From the NCBI GenBank assembly GCA_963556495.2, contig OY747710.1, positions 35,633,000 through 35,696,999 on the forward strand: DNA of 64,000 nucleotides, read 5' to 3'. The notes under the pieces were generated by a model. The model saw only the letters and a list, made by a program, of their open reading frames with translations, had not been told where the DNA came from and made no database searches. A program made the translations under genes and the position numbers. Position 1 is the stretch's first letter, and every line of letters starts with the position of its first letter. The stretch comes from Valencia hispanica (lineage: Eukaryota > Chordata > Actinopteri > Cyprinodontiformes > Valenciidae). Below are positions 1 through 10,899 of this stretch, one piece after another.

Positions 1-2410
1 TACTATACAAACTTAAAAGCAGCATCAGCTTCCTTTTTTCAATAACATTTTATTTAGAATTTAAATTAAAACAATTATATGCATAGCTGTGGACCAAATA
101 AGGCAGAAAGTGGGAAACTAGTTTAAGTAAACCACCTTAATTATCAGAAAATCATCGCAAGGCCTTAAAAGCAAAATTTAATACAGGTAGATATAGAGTA
201 AAGCATAATCACAGTATACTGTCTAAAATATTTAGACTCGATGTATATGAGCACTAAAAATGTCCACACATTTTATTCGAGTAAAAAAGCTTTCAAACAG
301 CGAAAATGTAAAAAAAAAATGTTTTAACCATTTACTTAAATGTGGATCTAGGGTTAAAATTGGTGAAATCCATCCACTCATGTTGTCCATGGAGATGCCT
401 GAGTGATAATAAAACAACCTGGATTTTTATGCAGTTATGATATAAATTCAGTTCAACTTATTTTTAAAAAAATCACACATTATACTTTTTAACTTACAGT
501 AGTGAAAAGCAATAAATCTAATATGAGAAAAGGGATAGGTGAGTCTCTAGGTCAATGAGAAAGAATTTTACTTGCCATAAATGTTTTCACTTCATCAAGC
601 AAAAACATCGTTTTTTGTAGGGAAAATGTTAAAACCTCCAAAGCTGAATCAATCAGCATCAGTGTTTAACTTTAGTTGTCACATAGGGTTAAAACTACTA
701 AAGTGAGCTAAATATGCAACATAAAAATGTGTCTTTTTATGAGTGATTGCTTTAATTTATAAGAAATCTGATCAGACTATTTTGTCCACAAGTTTTATTT
801 TAAAGATTTTTTTAAATATGAAAAAAACACCAATAATGCTGGTAAAGCGCAGTCTGTTTTAGTGGCCATGTAAGCTGGAACTTAACCTTAAGAGGTTAGC
901 ATTTAGGGCTAATGTGAGGTCTAAATTGTATTTAAAAAGTATATAAACAGCTATTTTATGGAAGAAAAAAAAAATTGGCCCTTCAAGTTAAAATGTAAAC
1001 CAGCCTGGAACAAATTCTTAGCTTTTCAGCTCCAATGCCCTTTTTGAATGAGTCAAAATTCATTTGCATTTTTTCAGCTGTCACAGTGCAAGATAATCTG
1101 GTTCAAATGAGTAAAGTAAAAAAATAAATAAATCTATAAAAGCTATTATGCATTTCAGGGAGTGTGAACAAGAAAACATTAACTTCTCTCTTTTTTTGTG
1201 AGAGAGCTTCTAAATCCATGATGTGCTTTGCTTCAGTCTGTAAATAGATGGTTGGCTTATAATCTTTTCAGGTATTTTTGTAAAAAATAAGGGACTGATA
1301 TATTCTGTTTATTGATATTAGAATAAAAATGTTAATACATTGATATAAAATGAGGTAAAATGTGTGTTTATTTCCAGTTCTGGTCAAAGGGTTATATACA
1401 CTCATCATCCACACGAATGTCGTCCTGATTTTGAGCTTTCAGTTATGCATTTGAACTGTTTATTCCAGGGCAGATTGATGAGACAACAAATAATTTAATA
1501 AATTTGAAAAACAACTTTGAAATGTACTATGGATTTTTTTTTTTTTCTAGTCCATGGACGGCCAAGAATTCATACCATGGGTGCATGGTACAACTCAACT
1601 GATGTAGAGTTTGCTGGTGTTAAGCAATTTCCACCTTAACCACACTCCTTTTGTATTCATCACTAAGCATGCGTTTGAAATCTTCCAGGATTTATGACCA
1701 CTTCTTTTGGAAAAATGGTTGAGCTCAAATAAAAGGGTGTGTCTCCTGGCAGAAAATGCTTTGCTATAGGGTTGATATTAGGGCTGCTGTGGAGATATTT
1801 AGTCAATTTAATGCCAGTAATACCGGTGATTTAAACAAAAGGAGAGGAAAAATGAATAACTAGAACTGCAAGCAGTTATGAAAGGGGTACTCACTCTATA
1901 AAGCAAGTCCCCGGCCCCGCCCCTCCTCACGCACGTCCTTCCCCGCATCACATCAGCCCTGCATCGCCGGGTGTCTTCGCACATCAACAGATTTGTTAAT
2001 TTGCAGGACAGCGTCGAGTCCTAAAAGGTTTGGCTCTTACAATACTTTTCCTATAGGAGTTATTAAATTCCCATCCCCATCAATTCCACCCACGCTAGGC
2101 CGCTCCCAACCAGCAGAGCAAACAAACTCACAAGAAACAATGTCGAAGGCTATGGTTAATCCTCAAGCTCGGTGGAAGATGTTCTTCACCAGGTAGCCGG
2201 TGAAGGCTGAATGGAAGATGGATGGAGCAAATCACAACATAATCAAGTAAGAAACGATTCAAGGAGCCTTTGAAGCCACAATGCTCAAGTGAACCATCAC
2301 CTTGAAGAGTGACAGCCAAAAGCAAGATCAGAACTACAAAGAAATGGTTTATAATAAAGCACGACAAGAGAGATGACTCACCAACGATAAAGAATTGGAC
2401 AGTTTTTTAC
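1..2410. other. AT-rich flank with no recognised gene
   Basis: I see no coding exon or repeat I can name in this stretch. It is strongly AT-rich with many homopolymer runs up to about 1850. A short GC-richer patch (about 1905-1980) follows, then an ORF-poor segment that runs into a LINE relic. Open frames here are 60-80 codons long, without splice support or family resemblance. Confidence 0.5.
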
Positions 2411-2419
2411 ATCCAAAAG

Positions 2420-2590
2420 TTTCAGGAGTTGCAGGCTGGTCTCCATTGGATTCACTGCAGTTTGCCTTCCAGTCTGGCATCGGAGTAAATGACATCATCT
2501 ACCTCCTGCACTGAGCTCTGACCCACCTGGAGAAGCCTGACAAACCTGTGAGGATCACGCTATGTGATTTCTCCAAAGCTTTGAATAAGG
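2420..2590 (+). pseudogene. LINE reverse-transcriptase remnant
   Basis: Plus-strand translation, with breaks, gives the start of a non-LTR RT domain: a 'LQFAFQSGIGVNDIIYLLH' block, then 'LEKPDKPVRI..CDFSKALN', corresponding to RT motifs 1-2 around the first catalytic aspartate. An in-frame stop after LLH and the absence of the rest show that it is dead. It resembles the fish LINE class whose 3' pieces occur at 24740-25060 and 47480-48470. Confidence 0.6.
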
Positions 2591-2666
2591 GATGCACAGA
2601 TTTAAACTTTAACTGATACATGTGTTTTGTCAAATTTTCAACACATTCATAACTCTCTCTTTCTTT

Positions 2667-2739
2667 GATATAGCATGGGATGCAGTTTTTGGCTGGGCAA
2701 ACTATAAGGTTGCCATAAAATGCATCCCATGCTATATCC
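2667..2739. repeat. 73-bp imperfect hairpin
   Basis: The left arm (from 2667) and right arm (ending 2739) are inverted copies sharing the core ATAGCATGGGATGCA, with a short loop around GGGCAAACTATAAGG. It could be a tiny palindromic MITE relic. It lies directly upstream of a LINE-type repeat. Confidence 0.65.
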
Positions 2740-2765
2740 AAGAATAAGAACAGAAGCAACATTTT

Positions 2766-3570
2766 CTATTCAGTTCAATTCAGTTTATTTCTATAGCGAC
2801 GATTCACAACAGATGTCATCTCAAGACACTTAACAAGAAAGGTAATTTCAATACAATCATACAAACATTCAAATCTGTTTAAATGTTTTGCTTTCTAGAA
2901 ATCCCAGCATATTGCATCGAGTTGGTGACTTGAGGTTGTGCCCCATTTATGCAGACTCCAACCACAGCAATCCCTCATACTGAGTAAGCATGTAGCGAGA
3001 CTGGAGAGGGAAAAACTCTCCTTTAACAGGAAGAAACCTCCAGCAGAACCAGGCTCAGTATGAGCGGCCATCTGCCACGACCGTCTGGGGGTTCGAGAAG
3101 ACAGAGCAGAAACACAGAACAAAAAGAACTGATGTAAGAGGACTTTCTATATTAAAGAAAGTATAAAGTTGATAACAGGACAAGGGGGATGTTCAGTTAC
3201 TGGAAGCATCATCCCAGTCGATGCCCCCCTGTCCAACAGGGCTTTATAGCTAAGCAGGATACCAGACCAGGTTTAGCTTCTAGGGAGGGAAAATCACTGA
3301 GAGAAAACAAACTTAACAGTCGAAATACAGCAAATAATGCGACTGGAGAGTAGTAGAAGAGAAAAGTATCAGTATGAGAAAAAGTGGTCCGTCTGTCCTC
3401 CAACAGTCTAAGCCTATAGCAGCATAATTACAGAGATAGATGACCTAAGCTTTGACTATAAGCTTTATCAAAAAGGAAAGTTTTTAGCCTGGTCTTACAA
3501 GTAGAAGAGTGTCTGGCTCACTGACTAAAACTGGGAGCTGGTTCCACAGGAGAGCAGCCTGATAACTAAG
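2766..3570 (-). mobile_element. L2/Maui-like retroposon fragment, antisense
   Basis: This starts with the fish repeat end TTCAATTCAGTTTATTTCTA. It continues through blocks including a 'GGAAGAAACCTCCAGCAGA' segment and 'GAGCGGCCATCTGCCACGA'. The first 330 bases recur at 28782-29110, so the family is present twice in this window. It reads as the 3' non-coding part of an L2-type LINE in reverse orientation (family recollection). No intact ORF is present. Confidence 0.6.
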
Positions 3571-4030
3571 GTTGTATTCAGACCAGAAAAGTCCTTTAGT
3601 CTGCTTTTTTGCTCCGGACCAAAAGCGGACTTAATTTATTTATTTTTTGGTGCGGTTTGCATTCACACTGTACTTTTTGCAAGTGAACTATATTTTGTAA
3701 ACATATCCACGCGTGTGACGATCGGTGCTGCCAGTGGACAGCAATGACTAGGGCGGCACACAGAGCACAGACCTTGAAATGGAGGAAAACATGGAAATCC
3801 TACTTGCTGCATTCTTGCTCTGCATATCTGTGCTGTTATTGGAGCTGCAAAATCAAATTGAGTGTCAGGAGCAGCTCATTCAACGTAGATTTCGTGACGC
3901 TCTGTTTCAACTTTTGAAACAGCGTCGGCGAATGCGTGCAGTAACCCGAAGAAGAGATGTGCTCTGCATGCCCCGACACACAACATGCTGGAAGCACCAT
4001 GCCTAAACAGAAGATGGAGGATCAGGTATG
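3571..4030 (+). other. Unplaced repeat-like segment with a 75-codon ORF
   Basis: The ORF at 3779-4006 encodes a hydrophobic N-terminal helix (ILLAAFLLCISVLLLEL) followed by a very basic stretch rich in RRR (QRRFRDALFQLLKQRRRMR). The leading segment has short repeated 'CGGACC' and 'TTTAGTCTGC' motifs, as in DNA-transposon ends. A PIF/Harbinger-type first ORF is possible. I cannot confirm any family. Confidence 0.25.
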
Positions 4031-4309
4031 ATCAACTGTGTCAAAAGCATTCTTAAGAGTTTAAATGAAGGCAACTGGACTTTTTTTGTTGTCTTGAATA
4101 TGTTTCATCTCTCATCCAAGAGGCTTCTTCAGTGCTGAAAACTGGATTGAGAGTATCAGATTTATAATTCTAACGTTAAGGCTCACTAATGGGGCTATCG
4201 TTATACCTAACGAGGCTATCAGGGTTGCGTAAGCTTCCAAGCACTAAACAATCTTGATGATGTGTTATGGAATTATATTTCAGTCAAAAATCCCGAGCAA
4301 GATTTTCAA

Positions 4310-4450
4310 CCCTCACCTGCGCGTATTCAACAAAGCACGCACGTGATTGCACATGCGCGTGCGCGCATATTCAACAACACGTGCGTGTAGAATTCATCTC
4401 ATGAGTATCCAACAACCCGCGCATGTGGATTTCACCTCACACGCGCGTGA
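4310..4450. repeat. Degenerate CpG-rich (CRCGCGYG) repeat block
   Basis: About three degenerate units of 40-50 bases alternate alternating purine-pyrimidine runs (ACATGCGCGTGCGCGCAT, CACACGCGCGTG) with 'ATTCAACAA' or 'ATCCAACAA' spacers. It stands out sharply from the AT-rich surroundings. Confidence 0.55.
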
Positions 4451-4589
4451 AGGCAAATCTTAGGAGAGGCTGCGCCCTCGAAAGGAAATTCTGCGCGAGC
4501 GACTAAAAGACTTTTGACTGTTTGGAACAGGAGCCTAAGGTCGGCACTGACCCTGTGTAATTTTTTTTTTATCGGTAACGCCCACAGGA

Positions 4590-4830
4590 TCAGCAGAGTT
4601 ATATATTTTTTTTCACAGTTTAACAATACAAGAACAGGAAACAAAGGGAACACTTCCTTAAATAATGTGGTTGGGATTGGGTCCAACATACAAGTTGAAG
4701 GTTTAGATGAGGCTAATATTGTTGATACTTCCAAAAGCTCGACTGAATCAAAGCAGTCCAAACACTGATGAGGTTCTACAATTCTCTCCGATGCTGCCTC
4801 AGTTACTGAGAAATAAGTAATCATGTTTGG
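4590..4830 (-). pseudogene. L2-type ORF2 fragment (pre-RT linker), antisense
   Basis: Minus-strand translation contains 'SSKPSTCMLDPIPTTLFKEV', the conserved block just upstream of the RT domain in L2/CR1 elements. It lies inside a 130-codon open frame (4432-4824). The rest of the RT is missing. Confidence 0.55.
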
Positions 4831-6800
4831 GAGGATGTCAAGGATTTTATATTAAATATAATTAATTTCATTTATGAAGCACGCCATAAAGTCATCAGTA
4901 CTAAGAGCTGGGGGAATAGTTGACTCAACAGCTAGGACTCTGTAAGTTTGAGAAGTATACTCAAAAGAAACCTAGGACTGTTTTTACTCGCCTCTATTAA
5001 TGATGAAAAATATGCTGTTCTAGTTTGTCGAAGGGTCTTTTTATACAGCAGTAAACTGTTTTTCCAGGTTAAATAGGACTTTTCTCTCCAATTTCTTAGT
5101 ATTCTGTACTCAGCTCTGAATTAAACCACGGAGTCAACCTCCACAAGAGAGTATCTGGTGCGCATAAGTAACCAACTTTCTTTTTTTTTTGCCCATGTCC
5201 CCTTAGGGGCTCCGTAAATTTGAGCACCCAGATCTTGTTTTTAACAATCATAAAATAAATTGTTATGCCAAAAAATTAAAGAAGAATTTGCCTTCTTTTA
5301 TTTCTGCATCTAAATAAATACTCCCATGGGTTTACTTAAGTATTATTAAGACATCCTTGCTGACTGCTACTAGTAATAAAGGTACGATTTTGCTGTAACT
5401 GTAACTTTCTTATAATGCACTAGATGGTGCAATGCTGCAAAAAGCTTAAGAGATCAGAAGATGGAATTGTGGTACAACATTTTCGTTCTCTAAACACATT
5501 AAGGGTAAGTCTACCTCCAGCAAATGACTAACTGTGCAATGCATGGATAGTGGTCTTGTGAAAAACTGATAAATGTGGAGAACTTATTTGAAAAAGGGAG
5601 GCTGACTTTTTGACTCGACTGGTTGTCACACCTCTTGGATTATCAGTCATGCAAACAAAGCTGCTTGAGCTTTTATTGTGCATAAAGAAGATGACTAAAG
5701 ATTAACTTGTCTGAAGAGCTGCTGCCTCAGTAAATAAATAATCATGTACTCATATGTTGGATCTACACCAGAAAGGGATCTGCTTACTTAAAAACAAATC
5801 ACCGGCTACATTTTGAGCTTCAAATCAGGCAGCACTGCCTCATATACACAACAAATTTACTTGCTTTAGATGGACAAGGTAAGGAAAGGTACTCCACAAT
5901 CTTCATCTTCAGACTCTTGTACAGCTTTACTCCTTAAATATAAGAAAATACCTAATTGGAAAGAGAAAAAAAAAGAAAGCAAAAACAAAAGAATACCTCA
6001 TTTCAATATATATGGTAAAGTTAAATGAAATGTCTTCTTTTGAAATAAAGCAAAAAGAAAATCTGCTTCTTCCTGAGAATTTTAATGCCCTATGACTGCT
6101 GTAGGCTTATTGTTAAAAAAATATATTGAAAAATTTCTTGGTGGGTAAAGTATGCATAAAAGCTGCACGTTTTAATTGTGTTTCTCTTCTTGTGTTAGCT
6201 ACTCTGTGCCTGTTTTCCTGACATTTCTTCCAATGAGAGCTTAATATGACAAAAAACGATTTTAAAAATGTATTTTAAAACAGGAAGTAAGAAATTCTGT
6301 TTAGCTGTTGTTAGAATGTCTCACAATATGTCAAATACACAATTACATTTTGTGTAGTTTTTTAAAACAAGAAGCAACAACAATGGGGTAAAACTGGTTA
6401 GGTTGAATACTGTTGTTGAATGTTCTTAATAAGGTGTGTGAACAGGTCTTTACTGTGTCAACCCGGGCACGCAGAAACATTATAGAGAAGGCTGTTAGTC
6501 CTTATTTTCTGATAACCCCCCTTGAAAAATCCTTGAAAAATTTCCGTAATAGTACTAGAATTCAGGAATGTGATACTGATGTGATACTGTGACATAAAAT
6601 AACCTAAACAATCAAACGAAAAAAAAACCCCCACTAATAAATCAGTGTACAGAAAAACGTTTTATAAGGATAATAAGTAAGCACAGCTAGGAAGGGTTAT
6701 TGTGGCAAGCTTAATCTGGGAAGAAATGTAATTTATAGTAGTCATTTAACTACTGCAGCCTATACTCTGAGACTTGATACTAATTACATGTACACCTGCA
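4831..6800. other. No gene seen
   Basis: The first 330 bases look like more antisense L2-type non-coding sequence. The remainder is AT-rich intergenic DNA without a recognisable element or ORF. Confidence 0.4.
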
Positions 6801-6804
6801 TGTC

Positions 6805-7130
6805 AGTAAATTAGAATATCATTTAAAAAAAATTCTACAGCAATTCATTTCAAGAAGTGAACGTATATATCTATAAATATAAAATATATAATATAAATAA
6901 ATATATATTAAAGTACATGCTCTTGATTTCTGTAATACCAATTACAGTATAAAAAAAAACATTATTTTTATATGTAAATTAACTAAAAAGTGTGTTGCTG
7001 TATACTGTACAGTATACTGTATGCACTCATACTTGGTCAGAGCTTCTTTTGCATAGATTACTGCATTAATGCAGCACGGCATAGAGACAATCAGCCTGTG
7101 GCAGGGCTGTGGTGACGACTGCGACAAATT
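6805..7130 (-). mobile_element. Tc1/mariner remnant (antisense)
   Basis: A degraded Tc1-like terminal segment (GTAAATTAGAATATCAT) is followed by antisense transposase N-terminal sequence, with a block TTTTGCATAGATTACTGCA typical of fish Tc1 copies. No functional ORF remains. Confidence 0.5.
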
Positions 7131-8110
7131 TGCCTCAAACTACTTTAGATTCTTAATGCAGTAGTATGTAAAAAATATTTAAGAAAGGATGAGAAAAGAT
7201 TCCTGCTGTGGTTCAAGAGTCTTCAATCCAGCTCGTTGATCAACAAGGAGTCCAGCACATACAAAGCATTTGCATAAGCTGACCTGCTCCCCACAGCCTG
7301 ACCTTGTACTATGTAGTATTTGGTAATCAAAGACTATATTCTTCAGCACCCCCTCCTTAGATTCTGTGACCAGCAAGGCAGCATCACGCCACCCTGATAG
7401 TAAAATGTAACACATTCTCCCTGAGTCAGTGTCCCGCAGACATCCAGTTGTTTGGACGTCCATCGGCAGAAGATCTGACACATATCTTTGAATTCTATCA
7501 TGTTTGTTCAACATGAACAGCAACACACAGTTACTAGTCAACACATAAGTTAAATTGTCATCTTGACCTGATTACTTCCATGTCAGCAACAAAGGGGATC
7601 TACGTATGCCATTAATTTCTGCTGATGTATATTCAACAAATACCACGGATTGTATTGGGAACCCTTGATCTAGTGGTCAGCATTATGCCAAATTTTGTCT
7701 AATTACATTAATTTGCATTCTATATGGATGTACGTGTGTCTAGTGATTTCAAATGTACACCTATATATAGTATAGGGGAGAAAACATGTCAAGGTGGGCA
7801 GAAGTGAGCATAAACAGTATCAACCTTTGCTCATTAGGTGTTATCAGAACACCTTGTTGTTTTCATCACTCATGGGCTCATACAGGTAAACCAGAGAAAC
7901 AGTGTTCTTAGATGCAACCCCCGTGGACAACATTGATAAAACTAGAGCCAATTTGCATGAAAGAACAAAGCTTGTTTTGATTTACTACTAAAATGTAATG
8001 TAGTGTAGGTAGAGACAAACAATTAGGTATAGGAACTGAAAAATAGATCTGTTTTGATGTGTATTCAGATTCATTGAAGCAATTTGTGATTAATTTCAGC
8101 CATTCAGTGG
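7131..8110. other. No gene seen
   Basis: The 121-codon minus ORF at 7179-7544 has no recognisable motif and no splice support. Otherwise the stretch is AT-rich intergenic sequence. Confidence 0.35.
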
Positions 8111-8119
8111 TTGATTTGA

Positions 8120-8470
8120 GGTGAAGACGTTTGAGCTAGTTCTCCCTTTTTCACTATTGCTACTAGTATAGACTAATATAAACCAGTGCAACTGGAAAGG
8201 AAACAGACCCTGAGCATGAAACTATCACCACTGTGTTTGAAAGTTGGTATAGTGATCTTAGGTTTAAATGAATCACTTCACTCATTCAAAGGTTTTTGTG
8301 GTCATTGTGTCTAAACAGCTCAAACTTTGTCTTGTCTGAACATAAAAGATTTCAGCAGTAAGGAATATGGGCTGTTCATATATGAAGCTGCATGGTTCAG
8401 TGAAGGGTGTAACAATTCTTTCTTAATTTGTATCCTCTTAGCCCATGTTGATATTAAACTAAAATGAACA
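8120..8470 (-). mobile_element. Tc1/mariner remnant (antisense)
   Basis: The sequence around 8225-8370 reads in reverse as decayed Tc1 transposase around its first catalytic region, with blocks resembling 'ACAGCTCAAACTTTGTCTTG' followed by 'TCTGAACATAAA'. It is heavily mutated. It ends only about 180 bases upstream of the predicted ddc promoter. Confidence 0.5.
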
Positions 8471-8651
8471 TGATATCCATGCTGCTAATGAGTTTATATA
8501 AACTTCTGATTGGCACAGCAGCTTTTATTCAATAACTACACTATCAGATCAGATGATTGTATGTTATTTTTTGAAGTATATTTCAAAGTTAGGTCCCATT
8601 CATCCATATGTGCTTCGGGTTAGGAACACCTTATGAATCACTCTGCCTTGC

Positions 8652-8729
8652 ATTGGTCATGAGCTCCCTTCCCATTGGCTGGCCTCGTGGGGGTTGGTGG
8701 GATGGGGGTGGTGAGAGGCGAGATAAAAG
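8652..8729 (+). promoter_or_regulatory. Predicted ddc core promoter (2 inverted CCAAT boxes + TATA)
   Basis: ATTGG (inverted CCAAT) occurs at 8652-8656 and 8674-8678. A TATA-like GATAAAAG lies at 8722-8729, about 45 bases further on. This geometry predicts transcription starting near 8753. The block is locally GC-richer than its surroundings and is followed by a leader exon with a consensus donor. The promoter is inferred from spacing and from its position 2 kb before the ddc start codon. Confidence 0.6.
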
Positions 8730-8752
8730 GAGCAAATGTCTCCTGTCCTGCT

Positions 8753-8877
8753 TACACACACAAACACACTCAACACATGCCTGGCTGTCCGTCTTGATCG
8801 CTTTTGGATGCAAAACAAAAAGTAGACGAGCATCCACTATTCAAACACTGCTACAGGAGCTCTGTGGATCTGCAAGT
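8753..8877 (+). other. Probable ddc untranslated exon 1
   Basis: This non-coding leader lies between the predicted TATA-driven start and a consensus donor, GTGAGT, at 8878. It would splice to the acceptor TTGTTGTGCAG ending at 10691, leaving only seven leader bases (10692-10698) before the ddc ATG. It contains two short upstream ORFs (8777-8797, six codons; 8808-8825, five codons). The start position is approximate. Mammalian DDC also uses separate untranslated first exons. Confidence 0.55.
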
Positions 8878-9429
8878 GTGAGTACATACACACACACACA
8901 CCAGACACACATCCATACAGCATGTCTAATCCTATTTGAGATAAGGCATCGGATAAGGGCTCTGCTGCTCAACAGAAATAAAGACCTGCTCGGTAACACT
9001 TGTTGAATGATGAAGCAATAGTGTGGTGCACGGGGCAATGTTCAAATTCTATTACACTGTTTGAACAGGCCGTGAAACAGAAATGTGTTTGAGAAAAAGA
9101 TCCAACCTTTTTCTCCGACATTGTCATTGTGATGCTATAAATCCTTTAGGTTATGTTCAGCTATAGGTCAGCCATATGCGGAGGGATATTGGCACGGTTG
9201 TTTTTTTGTTTAACTAGTTGCGGTTCAAATATGATCAAGAGACTAAAGAGGAACATCTTGGCAGAACTTTATTAAATGAGAGTATTAAACCGGAGTGCTG
9301 TGAGAAAACTCTGCAGAGCCTTTTAAATTCACACCAGTGTGAAAAGAAAATTGGCTATGAAAGTGTGTTAAGACTCAGATGTCAATAGTCCATTTATTCA
9401 TTTATTAATCTGAATCCTTGGACACCAGG

Positions 9430-9590
9430 TGGATCAGTGATAGAGCAATTGCACAAAATATATAGGGGCTACAGTCCTATATAAACAACTGTCCCAAGTT
9501 CGATTCCCAGTCCTGTCCTATTTGTTGCATGTCCTCCCTGTCTCTCTCTGCCGTTCTTCCTGTCATGCTAATTGAGCCGACTTTATTGTG
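9430..9590 (+). mobile_element. tRNA-derived SINE remnant
   Basis: A B-box-like GTTCGATTCCC lies around 9498-9508, preceded by a 'GGATCAGTGATAGAGCAATTG' head (B box and head as in fish tRNA-derived SINEs) and followed by the CTGTCTCTCTCTGCC body. It lies in ddc intron 1. Confidence 0.5.
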
Positions 9591-10067
9591 ATTTATGAAT
9601 AAACTGTGACTATAGCAATCATATTTTCTGGACTATGTATTTCCTTTTGCTCATATAATGAAAAATCTGTATAACTTTCCATTTTTATTTATTTTTGTTC
9701 TTGGAATGTGAAGGGTTTTATTTACAAATATTTATTCTGAACACAAGATTAGACTGGGAAGTTAAATATATCCAATGTTTTTGTTTTATGTGCAATTTAT
9801 TGTGTTTAAAGGTTAAAGATTTAAAATAGTTTATAGCAAACAAAAAAAATCTATTCCACAAGTATATGTACTATGTCCTAAACAGTTATTGTGTTTTGCT
9901 TTTATTGTTGTAATACAATCTGAATGTGGAAAACACAAACCTTGAACTTTTTTTTAGAATGATCATAAATCCCAGAACTTTATTCCTCAGCTATACATAC
10001 TCTATGATGTAATAAAAAACTGGGGTTGTCTTTCTCATTTGAAGATACTCTTCGGTAGCATGGCAAG

Positions 10068-10175
10068 CCATCCATCCATCCATCCATCCATCCATCCATC
10101 CATCCATCCATCCATCCATCCATCCATCCATCCATCCATCCATCCATCCATCCATCCATCCATCCATCCATCCAT
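10068..10175. repeat. (CATC)n tetranucleotide microsatellite
   Basis: About 27 uninterrupted CATC units. The flank TTATCTATACCCGTCC is the reverse complement of the tail of the retroposon whose other copy ends at 54219 (GGATGG tail), so the array probably grew from a retroposon 3' tail. It lies in ddc intron 1. Confidence 0.9.
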
Positions 10176-10691
10176 TATCTATACCCGTCCTTAGTCTCCA
10201 GAACCAAATCCTAAATCATCTGTTTGTATGGTCTAATCTTTCTAAATTCCACATGACTAAATGCTGTTTTATAGACAAAGAGCAAATGTACATAGCATTA
10301 ACAACAGAATTGTGTTACACCAGGGATCTTTCTACTGTTGAATCACTGTAATGTGTTATTATATTACTGCAATAAAACAATTTAAATTAAAGGCTTTTCA
10401 CACGTTTGTATTTCTGTGTCCGAAAGACTGGTATTACCAGCGGCTGCTACTTTTATATATTTAGTTTTTGTGACAAAAACATTCCTAAGCCATTCTTGCT
10501 GTCAAAAAGCTGGTTAACACTATAATGTTCAGTCCCTTCACCACCATTAGAGCAAAGGTTAATCTTGAGAACTAATATATGTGTGTGTGTTTTCCTTTCT
10601 AAATTGACAGAAATCCTAAAGAAGTCACATCCACCCTTTTAAAACACCAACAACACGTGCTGCCAAATCCATAATCTTTATTGTTGTGCAG

Positions 10692-10899
10692 TTGCATCAT
10701 GGATGTAGCAGAGTTTCGACGCAGAGGCAAGGAGATGGTCGACTATGTGGCAGATTACTTGGAAAACATAGAACAGCGGCCAGTGTACCCGGATCTGGAA
10801 CCAGGATATCTCCGTTCTTTAATCCCCAATGAGGCCCCTCTTGAGCCTGAGAGTTATGAGGAAATAATGCACGATGTGGAGAGGGTCATAATGCCAGGG
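10692..10899 (+). CDS. ddc: ddc exon 2 (start codon; residues 1-67)
   Basis: The acceptor ends at 10691. The ATG at 10699 opens [20 protein letters not shown], matching the DDC N-terminus. The exon must end after CCA GGG at 10899 (donor GTGAGG), because only that choice joins in frame to ATC ACC CAC TGG. The open frame simply runs on into the intron as far as 10908. An upstream in-frame ATG at 10681 lies before the acceptor and is not used. Confidence 0.95.

Noticed and set aside
9490..9515. A tRNA gene
   Set aside because: Only a B-box-like GTTCGATTCCC is seen; no cloverleaf can be drawn, and the context matches a SINE.
9980..10171. MDGWMDGW repeat ORF
   Set aside because: It is the (CATC)n microsatellite read on the minus strand.
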